Below, one piece after another: positions 44,867-53,424 of a DNA stretch of 57,042 nucleotides. This DNA is from CAYYKD01 sp964471825 (GTDB lineage: Bacteria; Spirochaetota; GWE2-31-10; CAYYKD01). Under the pieces are notes generated by a model. It saw only the letters and a list, made by a program, of their open reading frames with translations. It searched no databases and had not been told where the DNA came from. Positions within the stretch are counted from its first letter, which is position 1; every line of letters begins with the position of its first letter. The stretch spans positions 1-57,042 of the forward strand of contig CAYYKD010000024.1 in the NCBI GenBank assembly GCA_964471825.1, written 5' to 3'. Made by a program: the position numbers and the translations under genes.

Positions 44867-46051
44867 ATGTTATTAAAAAAGTTTGTTTTTAAAATGCCTT
44901 TGTTTAAAAAGCCTATTTGTTTGACTTTATTTATGTTAAGTTTCGTTATTATATTACTTTTTTTCGTTGTCTCTTGCAACAAAAAAAATTCAGTCGTAGA
45001 GTCATTGGTTATACAGAGTCTTTCCGGGAGTATTTACATTGAAAGGGACGGTGCCAAGTTAAGACCCTCTGTCGGTGATAACCTGTTTCAGGGAGACAAT
45101 GTTATAACTGAGAACGATTCTTCACTAGAGTTAAATATGGACAACGGAACAACTATAATGGTTAAACCCAATTCAAATTTAAGTATTACCAGACTTCTAA
45201 CTGAGAATAATAAGCAACAAGCTCATTTTAACTTGCTAAAAGGGTTAAGTATATATAATGTTAGTAAGATATCTGATGGGTCTACTTTTGAGGTTGAAAC
45301 TAATTCAATAACAGTTGGGGTTAGGGGACTGAGTTTGTTGTCTCTAACAATGAAATCGAATCATCTGTCTCTGTGTCAAGCGGGAGAGTTTCAGTTAAGA
45401 AAAACTTCGCTTCAGATAATCTTGATCAGATTAAAAAAAGTAATCCTGATCTATACAAGGAGATAATTTCTGAGCTTGATAAAACTAGTATTGAAGTATC
45501 GGCCGGAGAATCTGCGGTTGTCTTAAGACAGGATTTCAATAATGAAAATGCCAGACTTGATAAAACCATAACCAATTTAAAGTCTAAAGAAAATCCTAAT
45601 GTTACTGAAGCTTTAAAAGATGTAATTAGACCGCCAAAAAAGTTGCCTATAGGAAACAATGATGGTGTTAGTGATAAAGAATGTGAAAATGTAAATGAAA
45701 GTGAGGCTGATAGTGAAAATCAAAATGTGTTTAAAAAAAATATTTCCGGGCTAAAGCATGTTTTTTCCGGGGTTGCAGAGAAGGCTATCGGTTCATTTGC
45801 CATTGATATTCCACCTGAGCTATCCGATTGTAGCTCTATCGTATTAAAGACTGTTGATACAGATGTATCAATAACACGAATCTCACTATTTCTGACAGAT
45901 GGATCTAAGATAGTTATTAGTGATAATTATTATTTAAACTTTACAGACAAGGATCCGGACAGCTCAGACACCGTTGTTATTCCTATTGAGACGGAAAGTG
46001 ATGATCAGATGCTCCAGAGAGTTCATATATTTTCACTTCGAAAAGGCGGTG
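44867..46051 (+). pseudogene. FecR-domain lipoprotein, frameshifted and cut by a scaffold gap
   Basis: I start at ATG 44867, six bases after GGAG. The product has a hydrophobic N-terminus and lipobox ending FFVVSC, then a FecR domain (SLSGSIYIERDGAKLRPSVGD, NSNLSITRL, FEVETNSITVGVRG). At 45324-45327 (GGGG) the frame breaks: the first frame gives LSLLSL, whereas the next frame continues the family sequence as TEFVVSNNEIESSVSVSSG. One extra G would restore VRGTEF. The second frame then runs open to the 10-N gap at 46052, so the C-terminus is not known. FecR-domain lipoproteins are likely envelope ligand-binding or structural proteins. Confidence 0.8.
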
Positions 46052-46061
46052 NNNNNNNNNN
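46052..46061. other. Scaffold gap (10 N) at the end of the FecR gene
   Basis: Ten undetermined bases between the FecR frame and the end of the barrel-like gene; the FecR C-terminus and any terminator are missing. Confidence 0.95.
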
Positions 46062-46098
46062 TATCATTCTAGTTTGCATCGGGCTTGTTAGTTGTTTT

Positions 46099-47148
46099 TT
46101 ATATCCGTTCTATGCGATATCCAAAACTCACCTCGAATTCGTTGATCGGTGTGCCGTTTTGGATCCCGGATGACCAGAAGCTCAGGGTGTGTTTTAGGCC
46201 TGCCGTAAATCCGTTTCTGTTGAATGATAGTTCAAAATATGCCCTATGGGCAGTGTGGAAGGTTGATTCCCTGGCGTTTGTGTAATACTCAAAACCGTAA
46301 CCTGTTTCTAGTTCCAGACCTTTTAGTCCGTTCCAGTATAGTGAAACAAACAGGCGATTGTAGGTAAACTGGTCTGCAAGATCACCGGTAAATGGACGGC
46401 CGGTAAGTATGTAGCTAAAGATATTCTTAATTTTTAATCCGACTTTTATCCGTTTGTCTATAAAGTTTAAGAAACCGAACTTCATCAGAAAATGATTGCG
46501 GACTCGGATACCCGGCATAGGGCCTGCAGGGGTGTCAGTTCTCACAAATGCTATCAAATTCATGTCCATAATAAAAAGATGGATTGGCATTAGAGGCAGG
46601 ATAATCAGTTGACTTGTGTAACCGCCGATCATGGCGTTAATTGTAGTAGAGTGATCGGAATTGTTGTTAAAAACACCTGCAGGACCAAAGTCTATAAAGA
46701 GCAGGAATGCCGGTTTATTTATTGATGGAATTACCGGGGTGAATACAAAGGATAGTCCGGCAAGAATAGTAGTGTCAAAATTAATCGATGTTGATTGTTT
46801 ATCATGAGATAGCTCAGGGTGAGACAGGTAAAAAATATTCTGGTTGTATATTGACGGGCCTATTCCAATATTTTTATTGATTGGAAAGGTATAGTATCCC
46901 TGCATCATAAAATCACTTTTTGGATACCAACGGTCAGATGGTCTATTGTAGAGGAGCTTGAAGTTGTTGTTAAATCCAACCGATACGGTATTATTAACAT
47001 AGAAGAAATAATTATTATCACCTCTATTTAACTCAAATGGATTTTTCTTCAATAGATCTCCGGTTGCATCAGGGTATAATCTTATCAATGATATTATAGA
47101 GAATAGTATGAAAAGAGATTTTTTATTTATAAAATAAAAATGCCTCAT
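46099..47148 (-). CDS. Exported beta-barrel-like protein
   Basis: A 349-residue protein with a signal-like N-terminus (about 8-25), then mostly alternating aromatic and polar segments, for example NNYFFYVNNTVSVGFNNNF, FTAGLKHTLSFW and FEVSFGYRIERI, as expected of outer-membrane barrels. The C-terminal residue is Ile rather than the usual aromatic, and I cannot assign a family. Its ATG overlaps the stop of the upstream exported protein gene (ATGA), so the two are co-translated. It converges on the FecR gene across the gap. Confidence 0.65.
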   Translation of the reverse strand: MRHFYFINKKSLFILFSIISLIRLYPDATGDLLKKNPFELNRGDNNYFFYVNNTVSVGFNNNFKLLYNRPSDRWYPKSDFMMQGYYTFPINKNIGIGPSIYNQNIFYLSHPELSHDKQSTSINFDTTILAGLSFVFTPVIPSINKPAFLLFIDFGPAGVFNNNSDHSTTINAMIGGYTSQLIILPLMPIHLFIMDMNLIAFVRTDTPAGPMPGIRVRNHFLMKFGFLNFIDKRIKVGLKIKNIFSYILTGRPFTGDLADQFTYNRLFVSLYWNGLKGLELETGYGFEYYTNARESTFHTAHRAYFELSFNRNGFTAGLKHTLSFWSSGIQNGTPINEFEVSFGYRIERI

Positions 47149-48359
47149 TCTGCCTCTTGGTATATCGATTGAATATAGGGTTCCGTGAACCCATAGAGCA
47201 TAAATCTCCTTTTTAATACCTCATTTGCGTCTATCTCGATAAAATATGTGTTTTTTCTGAGAAATTTTGCCGGAATTGTAGTGAAATCTTCGTTTTCATA
47301 AGGCAGAAATCCTGATTCATCTACCGCACCCCATAGTTTTCCATCCTTTTCTTTAAATAGAGTCAGGGTTTTTATCAGATTTCCTTGCGGTGCGTCAAAT
47401 AGGTAGACCAGCTTAACCTCATAGTGTTTTCTCTTTAGTAAGTCGTAGTAAAAAAGAGTAAAATCACGGTTGTCCCCGAATTTTTCCTCAATGATTTCTT
47501 CAGGTATATAACATCTCTTTCTGGATACATCAGGTACAATATAAAATAATGAACTTATCTTTCTGTATAACTCTTCTGCAAACGCTACACCCGGCTTATC
47601 AATATCTTTAATGAACTGGTATAAAACAGCTTCATTTTTTTCATAGTTTCTATAATTATAGTACCCCTGATAAATATGCTGAACCGGATTTTCAGGAATA
47701 ACCTCTGTAATCATTTTATCCTCAAGACTAATGGGTTTAATATCCGAGAGATAGCCCCTGCCATCATGTATTCCCCAAAGCCACTGGTATTTATCACCTA
47801 TCAGTGTGGCACTATACATTGCAGATTCAAATGCAGGATTTACCGTCTGAGGTTTTAAAATATTTAGACCTTTGTGTATTTTTATAATAAAATTTGATCT
47901 ATAGTGATCTGAAACTTTTTTTGCAGTGATTTTATCATTGATATATATTTTACCGATGAGGTCAAATATTTTCTTGTCAGGTTTGATGAATGAAAAAACA
48001 ATATCAACGCCGGAGTTATCCCTGTAGTTAAGTGCCTCAATATCATGAGTGTTAATTATCTCAAGGCTTGAACCTGATCTGCTTAGAGGAGTTCTGTTTC
48101 TTGCATATACCTCCAGGGTCTCCTTAACTTTTTTATCAATAACCACGCATGTAGTGATAGGAACTGTGAATACGGTTGATTTGTCTGTGTTATTGGATTC
48201 TGTTGTAATTGTGATCCTCATATCTCTATTGTGAGAATAGCCATAACCGGACTCAGATGCATTTTTATAGATCGTTATTATTTCCTGTGCATCTATTTTG
48301 CAAATTACTATTGTACAGAAAAAAATAACCTTTATCATAATAAGAATTGATTTATTCAT
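47145..48359 (-). CDS. Exported protein with a possible transglutaminase-like region
   Basis: A 404-residue protein with a signal peptide (about 1-24). I start at ATG 48359, after GAGG. The N-terminal half is beta-rich. In the second half IEEKFGDNRDFTLFYYDLLKRK resembles the GDCxD...LL motif of bacterial transglutaminase-like domains, but the Cys position is Asn, so it would be catalytically dead if truly related. The rest (EVKLVYLFDAPQG) fits the same fold. This relation is tentative. Its stop overlaps the barrel-like gene start, suggesting a shared role in the outer membrane. Confidence 0.6.
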   Translation of the reverse strand: MNKSILIMIKVIFFCTIVICKIDAQEIITIYKNASESGYGYSHNRDMRITITTESNNTDKSTVFTVPITTCVVIDKKVKETLEVYARNRTPLSRSGSSLEIINTHDIEALNYRDNSGVDIVFSFIKPDKKIFDLIGKIYINDKITAKKVSDHYRSNFIIKIHKGLNILKPQTVNPAFESAMYSATLIGDKYQWLWGIHDGRGYLSDIKPISLEDKMITEVIPENPVQHIYQGYYNYRNYEKNEAVLYQFIKDIDKPGVAFAEELYRKISSLFYIVPDVSRKRCYIPEEIIEEKFGDNRDFTLFYYDLLKRKHYEVKLVYLFDAPQGNLIKTLTLFKEKDGKLWGAVDESGFLPYENEDFTTIPAKFLRKNTYFIEIDANEVLKRRFMLYGFTEPYIQSIYQEAE

Positions 48360-48504
48360 TAATTTTTCCTCAAGAAGCAGAATTTTACGAAAACACATTA
48401 CATTATCGTATTTTTGTTGAAAAATTTTTAATTTATTATTTTTATTGTTAAAGAATTTGTATATTTTAAATGTAAAGAAAAAAAAATCATCATCTATATT
48501 GGAT

Positions 48505-48530
48505 TATAGTGCTGACATATAGTGTTGACT
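48505..48530. repeat. 13-bp imperfect tandem repeat
   Basis: TATAGTGCTGACA (48505-48517) followed by TATAGTGTTGACT (48518-48530), two mismatches. Confidence 0.75.
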
Positions 48531-48620
48531 GTTTAGAGATTGATGAAACTTATAGTGAATATCAATGTTATTATGACGAAATGTCATGAAATATATATTA
48601 AGAAATATATTAAGATTATT

Positions 48621-48649
48621 TTGACAAATAATTAAAAAACCTTTAATAT
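48621..48649 (+). promoter_or_regulatory. Candidate promoter for the GGDEF-EAL gene
   Basis: TTGACA (48621-48626), 17-base spacer, TAATAT (48644-48649). Transcription would begin near 48656 and include the 13-bp repeat in a leader of about 95 bases. Confidence 0.6.
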
Positions 48650-48650
48650 C

Positions 48651-48676
48651 TTTTCTTGATTAGTTTTCTTGATTAG
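48651..48676. repeat. 13-bp perfect tandem repeat
   Basis: TTTTCTTGATTAG at 48651-48663 and 48664-48676, with a partial third copy (TTTTTTTGATTAG) near 48694. Confidence 0.85.
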
Positions 48677-48750
48677 TTTTCTTTTTATTTAGGTTTTTTT
48701 GATTAGTTTTTATTAATTAATTATTTTTTCTATATTAGGATATGTACCGG

Positions 48751-50661
48751 ATGAAGAATAATAATATTATTATACTTGTTATTAGTGTCTTTGTATATAC
48801 ACTCGGTGTGACGGTTTTTTTTGTATATAATGTCAATCGAGAAAAAAAGATGTTATATCAAAATGTTGATTTTCGACTTAAATCCTCGGTTCATTCCATT
48901 GCAGAGGTAATTGACAATTCAAAATATGAGTCTGTGTTGAGTGGAGTCAAGCTTGATGACGAACGGTATCTGGCATTAGTACTGTTTTTAACAAAGATTG
49001 CAGATAACTGCGACTTCAAATTTATCTATACAGCAAAAATTACGAATAACAAGATGTATTTTACGGCATCAAGTGCTACAAAAGAGGAGTTGAGTGATGG
49101 ACTCTTTGTTAGGTGGGGGGAGCATTATGTTGATGCCCCAAACTATTTATATCAACTCTATAGAACCGGAAATCCGGATTTTTTTGAGTATAGCGATAAA
49201 TACGGATCATACCGATCATATGGAATAATTTATGAAAAAAATGGTGTTAAAAATTTAATTGTTGCTGATAAGGCTATAGATACTATAAGAGATCTGGTTG
49301 CTGAGTCGATTGTAAGGGCAGTTCTTACAGGAATCTTTTTTATTTCTCTTGTGATTCCATTTATATTTTTTCATATTCTTCAATCTAAACGAGAAATTCA
49401 GTCATTAAAAAGGGAACTCTATATTGACCGTCTTACCGGGATATCGAACCGGAACAAACTAATGCTTGAGATAGACAGAGTTAAAAATTGTGCCTTGTTT
49501 CTGATTAATATTGATTCATTCAAGGAGATCAATAATTTCTTCGGGTTTGAGGCAGGAGATAAAATGTTAAAGGAGATAGCTTCAAAACTTATATTTCTCC
49601 TAATGAGTGATGACTATACTCTATTTAAACTTCAGGCTGATGAATTTGCAATACTATATGAAAATGATATCTCAACAGATGGGGCAGAGACACTTGCTAA
49701 GTATTTTGTTGAGGCTATTACAGAAACCCCTTTTGAATACAGAGACTCAGATATATATTTTAATGTTACCTGCGGAGTCGCAATTAAGGATCAATTATCA
49801 GAGATAAAAGGTTCAACTCTTATCAATGCTGATATTGCACTCAAAACAGCAAAGAAAAATGGAAAGAAACATATGCTCTTTAAAGAGACGATCAATGCTG
49901 TCAAGGTATTTGAAAATAATATTAATTGCACTCGTGAGTTAAAAGAGGCTATTAAGTATAATAGAGTAATCTCATATTTTCAACCGATTGTTAATAATAA
50001 AACCGGTGAGGTAGAAAAATACGAGTCACTTATCAGGATAGTTGATTCAAATGGAAAAGTTATCTCACCGATAGTTTTTCTGGATATTGCAAAGATGACT
50101 CATATGTATTTTATTCTGACCAGGATAATGATAAATAATGCATTTAAACAATTTGAGGATCTGCCATATCAGTTTTCAATTAATCTATCAGTTGATGATA
50201 TACTTGATGAGGAGATGGGGATATTTATCATCGATAAGATAACAAATAACCCGGAAACAGCTAAGAGGCTTGTTTTTGAGATATTAGAATCTGAGGGGAT
50301 AGATAATTACGGTGAGGTTGTTGAGTTTATTAAGAAGATGAAGGCAATGGGAGTTGAGATTGCTATTGACGACTTTGGATCAGGCTATTCAAATTTTGAT
50401 CACATAGTTAAGCTAAATGTTGATTATATAAAAATCGACGGCTCCCTCATTAAAAACCTTGACACCGATAATAACAGCAGGATCATTACTAAACAGATTG
50501 TCGCACTTGCATCGGAGCTAGGTATAAAGACAGTTGCTGAATTTGTACATTCAGAACAAGTACTTTCTATTGTTAAGGGGATGGGATGTGATTATTCTCA
50601 GGGCTACTTTGTTGGAGAGCCATCAAAATCTATATCATGGATTAAAAGAACCGCCGGTTAA
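48751..50661 (+). CDS. Membrane GGDEF-EAL protein, likely c-di-GMP phosphodiesterase
   Basis: A 636-residue protein: span (about 5-25), periplasmic sensor (26-190), second span (about 195-215), GGDEF domain (230-380), EAL domain (395-636). The GGDEF signature reads LQADEFAIL, lacking the first two Gly, so cyclase activity is unlikely. The EAL domain reads YESLIRI but keeps the other catalytic residues: NLS, FEILE, the pair in IDDFGSG, Lys in YIKIDGS and Glu in TVAEF. It should therefore degrade c-di-GMP, perhaps with the GGDEF part as a GTP sensor. I prefer ATG 48751, ten bases after AGGA; ATG 48742 is too close to it. Confidence 0.9.
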   Translation: MKNNNIIILVISVFVYTLGVTVFFVYNVNREKKMLYQNVDFRLKSSVHSIAEVIDNSKYESVLSGVKLDDERYLALVLFLTKIADNCDFKFIYTAKITNNKMYFTASSATKEELSDGLFVRWGEHYVDAPNYLYQLYRTGNPDFFEYSDKYGSYRSYGIIYEKNGVKNLIVADKAIDTIRDLVAESIVRAVLTGIFFISLVIPFIFFHILQSKREIQSLKRELYIDRLTGISNRNKLMLEIDRVKNCALFLINIDSFKEINNFFGFEAGDKMLKEIASKLIFLLMSDDYTLFKLQADEFAILYENDISTDGAETLAKYFVEAITETPFEYRDSDIYFNVTCGVAIKDQLSEIKGSTLINADIALKTAKKNGKKHMLFKETINAVKVFENNINCTRELKEAIKYNRVISYFQPIVNNKTGEVEKYESLIRIVDSNGKVISPIVFLDIAKMTHMYFILTRIMINNAFKQFEDLPYQFSINLSVDDILDEEMGIFIIDKITNNPETAKRLVFEILESEGIDNYGEVVEFIKKMKAMGVEIAIDDFGSGYSNFDHIVKLNVDYIKIDGSLIKNLDTDNNSRIITKQIVALASELGIKTVAEFVHSEQVLSIVKGMGCDYSQGYFVGEPSKSISWIKRTAG

Positions 50662-50784
50662 TTTTTTTTTAAACAACTTTTTTTTGCAAGTGTCTCCAGT
50701 AATTATCAATTAAGTCCGATTATATATCTAGGCTCTTTAATGTTCATTAATGTTCTTTAAAAAAAGTTTCTTTGAGGTTAATCA

Positions 50785-51447
50785 ATGAAGGTTTTAATAA
50801 AATCGACAATTCTCTTAATTTGTTTTTTTGCATCTATTAGCTTGTTTCCATTGAGTCTATGGGATGATGAATTTAAGGATATCTATTCAAAGAAAGTAAA
50901 ATATGAGGCCGGGGATTCTGTAAATATTGTCTTTAGTGAAAACACACTTATTAAGTATAAATCACAGTCAACTACATTTAAGTCCAATGAACAGTCCTTT
51001 AAGAGTGAGGATTTATCAGGGGTGTTTGATCTTATCCCAAAGGGATCAGGAACAACCAGTAGAAATAGTCAGGAAAACGACGCTCTATCAATTAATTTGT
51101 CAATTCAAGGGGAGATTACAAAGAAAGAGGGATCAAAACTGACTATATATGCCTATAAATCGCTTACAGTAAATAATAAGATTAACATTATTGAGGTTCA
51201 GGGGATTGCAAGTATATCAGACATTAAGGCCGGATCGATAAAGACAACATTTCTAAGAGAGGGCAGATTACGGATCACTACGCTATCAGAAAGTGATAAG
51301 ACAATAATTGGACCTGATGATATAACACCGGATATTGCTGCAGCCGATGCTACAGGTGATGCAAATCAAACTATAAATTTAACAGATCAAAAGAAAAGAT
51401 TGTTGCTGATCGAATTTCTAAATAAGGCATTGAATATTATTTATTAA
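50785..51447 (+). CDS. FlgH-like (flagellar L-ring) exported protein
   Basis: A 220-residue exported protein. A signal peptide (about 1-24) precedes LSLWDDEFKD, and the body carries a FlgH-like pattern: a DSVNIVFSENTLIKYKS strand, GSGTTSRNSQEND (the family FxGxGxTxR-like segment), then alternating strands and the GIASISDIKAGSIKTTF segment, resembling IVRPxDI...N.V. Unlike typical FlgH it has no lipobox Cys. FlgH forms the outer-membrane ring of flagella; most spirochaetes lack one, though Leptospira has it. The identification is moderate and it has no flagellar neighbours. Confidence 0.5.
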   Translation: MKVLIKSTILLICFFASISLFPLSLWDDEFKDIYSKKVKYEAGDSVNIVFSENTLIKYKSQSTTFKSNEQSFKSEDLSGVFDLIPKGSGTTSRNSQENDALSINLSIQGEITKKEGSKLTIYAYKSLTVNNKINIIEVQGIASISDIKAGSIKTTFLREGRLRITTLSESDKTIIGPDDITPDIAAADATGDANQTINLTDQKKRLLLIEFLNKALNIIY

Positions 51448-51491
51448 TATATCTATTAGGATCGTAAAAAAAAACAATCTTTATGTTTCAC

Positions 51492-51569
51492 TCCCTGACC
51501 TCAAGAGATGCGTGGTAACTTGTGTGGTTAGGGATACTGACTCCGCAAAAGATCGGCATAATCCCCTAA
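51492..51569. ncRNA. Candidate structured element with alternative hairpins
   Basis: TCCCTGACC (51492-51500) pairs with GGTTAGGGA (51526-51534), with an inner CAAG/CTTG (51502-51505, 51519-51522). The strand TTAGGGAT (51528-51535) can instead pair with ATCCCCTAA (51561-51569, one bulged C), with an inner CCG/CGG pair. The two large stems exclude each other. The region is far richer in G and C than its flanks and contains no gene. It lies between the FlgH-like and FAD oxidoreductase genes, upstream of the latter's promoter; strand and function are unknown. Confidence 0.4.
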
Positions 51570-51594
51570 TAATCATAATTTACAGAAAAAACGA

Positions 51595-51623
51595 TTGATA
51601 AAAATCTTTTTTTTTGCTAAACT
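51595..51623 (+). promoter_or_regulatory. Candidate promoter for the FAD oxidoreductase gene
   Basis: TTGATA (51595-51600), 17-base spacer with T9, then TGC-TAAACT (extended -10, 51615-51623). Its start site, near 51630, is downstream of the structured element. Confidence 0.45.
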
Positions 51624-51670
51624 GTCAACTTATTAGAAAAATCCTATATCAAATAAACAATGAGGTTAGA

Positions 51671-53257
51671 ATGGTATTAAATAAAGACAAGGTAAAAACG
51701 GTAATCATTGGAGCAGGACTTGGAGGACTTATTCATGGTATTATGCATAAGAAGGCTAGACCGGGTGATGAGGTTATCATTTACGATCTAAATAAAATCC
51801 CGGGAGGATTTTGTACTGCATTTCAAAAAGCTGCAGCCTATAAAGAAGAAAAGATAAAGTACACAGTAAATATTCCGCTTCTTGTGAGTGACTTTGGAAA
51901 AGATGAACCTTTTGACAAGTTTTTAAACTATCTTGGTGTCAAGAATCTTAACTGGAAACCGGTTGATAAGATGTTTCAATACTATCCTGAAAATGCCGAA
52001 CCATTCTTATTTACTAAGGCCGGTGCAAAGGACCTTATTGAACGCTCGTCTAAGAAAGAGCGGAAAAAACTTGAGAATTTTTTTAAGAAGATGAAGGATT
52101 TTTATAATGATATCTTTCATAGGGCAGTTGTTAATCCAACACCTATTCAGGCAATAAAGATGCTTCTCTCTATGCCTGCCTCGATATTGACTATGTTGGG
52201 TGATAAGCCGTACTTAAAGATGTTAGACCATATCGGTATAGAATCACCTGTTATTAAGGAGATACTTAGTGCAGCAGAGGCATTTATGGGGGTTGATGTT
52301 GATAAGGTGTCCGCAGTGGGCGAGATGCTTATGATACAGAGCTTTCTTGAGCATACTGCAATGCAGCCTACAGGTGGTGATAATTTTCAAACACTGTCTG
52401 ACAGACTTGCCGAAAGGTTTGTAGGGCTTGGCGGAAAGTTGATTCTCAATACACCTGTTGAGAGAGTTCTGTTTGATAAGCGTAATGCATGCGGCGTTGT
52501 TGTTAATGGAGAGACAGTTCCTGCTGATATTGTTGTTATTGCAACAGCACAGGATAGAATCAAAGAGCTTATTAATGGCGGTAAGCATATTCCTAAGATT
52601 AAGTCACTTGTAAATAAGATAGATAAACTGCCTTATCCAAACTCAGATTTTTACTGTTACTATCTTATCGATAAACAAACGGTTGATAAGTATCCTAAGC
52701 TGACAGAGGTTGCATATCATGTTTATAAAATGAAGTCGGGACAGGATAGATGTAACTGGAAGTTAGCGGCATGGGTTCCGGATGAGCTTTATAATAATAA
52801 ATATTATGTTTTAGCACTGGTTATGGTTGAACAGGATCAGGTTGAGGTAGACAGATGGATGAAACTAAGAGAAGATGATTATAAGCTTTACAACGAAGAA
52901 AAAGAAAAGATGGCTGATAAATTTTTGAAAGACCTTCAGTCAGTAGAGCCGATTTTTAAAGAACATCCTCCTCTAAAACATCTAATGACATTTTCACCGG
53001 CCTCGTATTTACCGTATGGCTCAAAGTTTCCTATAAGCGGACTTGCACAGGTTCCTGAAAACTTTGGTGCAAAGAGAATGAAACCTAAGTTGCTCAACAA
53101 TCTCTACATTTCATCAGGTGCTAATTTTAGTGCAGGTGTCTATGGAGCTATATGCGGCGGGTGGCAGGGGTTTGTGTCATGCTATCATGATATATTTGGA
53201 GTTGAGATCGGCAATCATGATGTTATATATAAACCGGGTTTAAAAAATCTGCCTTAA
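51671..53257 (+). CDS. CrtI-type FAD-dependent oxidoreductase
   Basis: A 528-residue flavoprotein of the phytoene desaturase/carotenoid isomerase/retinol saturase superfamily. The FAD-binding motif VIIGAGLGGLIHGIMHK is at the N-terminus, DLNKIPGGFC continues the Rossmann part, and ISSGANFSAGVYGAICGGWQG closes the fold near the C-terminus. The middle (QPTGGDNFQTLSDRLAERF) fits the family. Bacterial members also act on non-carotenoid polyenes or lipids, so the substrate is open. I start at ATG 51671, five bases after GAGG. No carotenoid genes are adjacent. Confidence 0.82.
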   Translation: MVLNKDKVKTVIIGAGLGGLIHGIMHKKARPGDEVIIYDLNKIPGGFCTAFQKAAAYKEEKIKYTVNIPLLVSDFGKDEPFDKFLNYLGVKNLNWKPVDKMFQYYPENAEPFLFTKAGAKDLIERSSKKERKKLENFFKKMKDFYNDIFHRAVVNPTPIQAIKMLLSMPASILTMLGDKPYLKMLDHIGIESPVIKEILSAAEAFMGVDVDKVSAVGEMLMIQSFLEHTAMQPTGGDNFQTLSDRLAERFVGLGGKLILNTPVERVLFDKRNACGVVVNGETVPADIVVIATAQDRIKELINGGKHIPKIKSLVNKIDKLPYPNSDFYCYYLIDKQTVDKYPKLTEVAYHVYKMKSGQDRCNWKLAAWVPDELYNNKYYVLALVMVEQDQVEVDRWMKLREDDYKLYNEEKEKMADKFLKDLQSVEPIFKEHPPLKHLMTFSPASYLPYGSKFPISGLAQVPENFGAKRMKPKLLNNLYISSGANFSAGVYGAICGGWQGFVSCYHDIFGVEIGNHDVIYKPGLKNLP

Positions 53258-53299
53258 TAGAGCCTCTCGAGTGAGTTATTAAAATTCTTTGTTTATTCG

Positions 53300-53328
53300 A
53301 TGGCTGTCTAAAAAGGCAGCCATTTTTT
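53300..53328 (+). terminator. Intrinsic terminator after the FAD oxidoreductase gene
   Basis: ATGGCTG (53300-53306) pairs with CAGCCAT (53317-53323), followed by a T run. It lies 43 bases past the stop. Confidence 0.75.
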
Positions 53329-53424
53329 AGTGTGCGTGGAATGATTATTTACATTTATCTTGCAAAAAACTAAAATTAATTCTAAAAATATTTATATATT
53401 ATTTACATTAAGGGGTGGTACAAG

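Larger units (their letters stand above)
48399..48750. other. AT-rich non-coding region upstream of the GGDEF-EAL gene
   Basis: No gene. It holds two 13-bp tandem duplications (48505-48530; 48651-48676), a partial duplication near 48589-48613 and a good promoter (48621-48649). Confidence 0.7.

Noticed and set aside
45373..46173. A separate gene starting MSSGRVSV after the FecR gene
   Set aside because: Its upstream frame continues the FecR domain, so it is the second half of a frameshifted gene; its apparent end beyond 46061 crosses a gap.
48751..50661. Active diguanylate cyclase
   Set aside because: The signature reads LQADEF; the first Gly pair required for catalysis is missing.
51492..51569. 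Possible tRNA or known riboswitch
   Set aside because: No cloverleaf, anticodon arm or T-loop is present, and I match no riboswitch core. I kept it only as a structured element.
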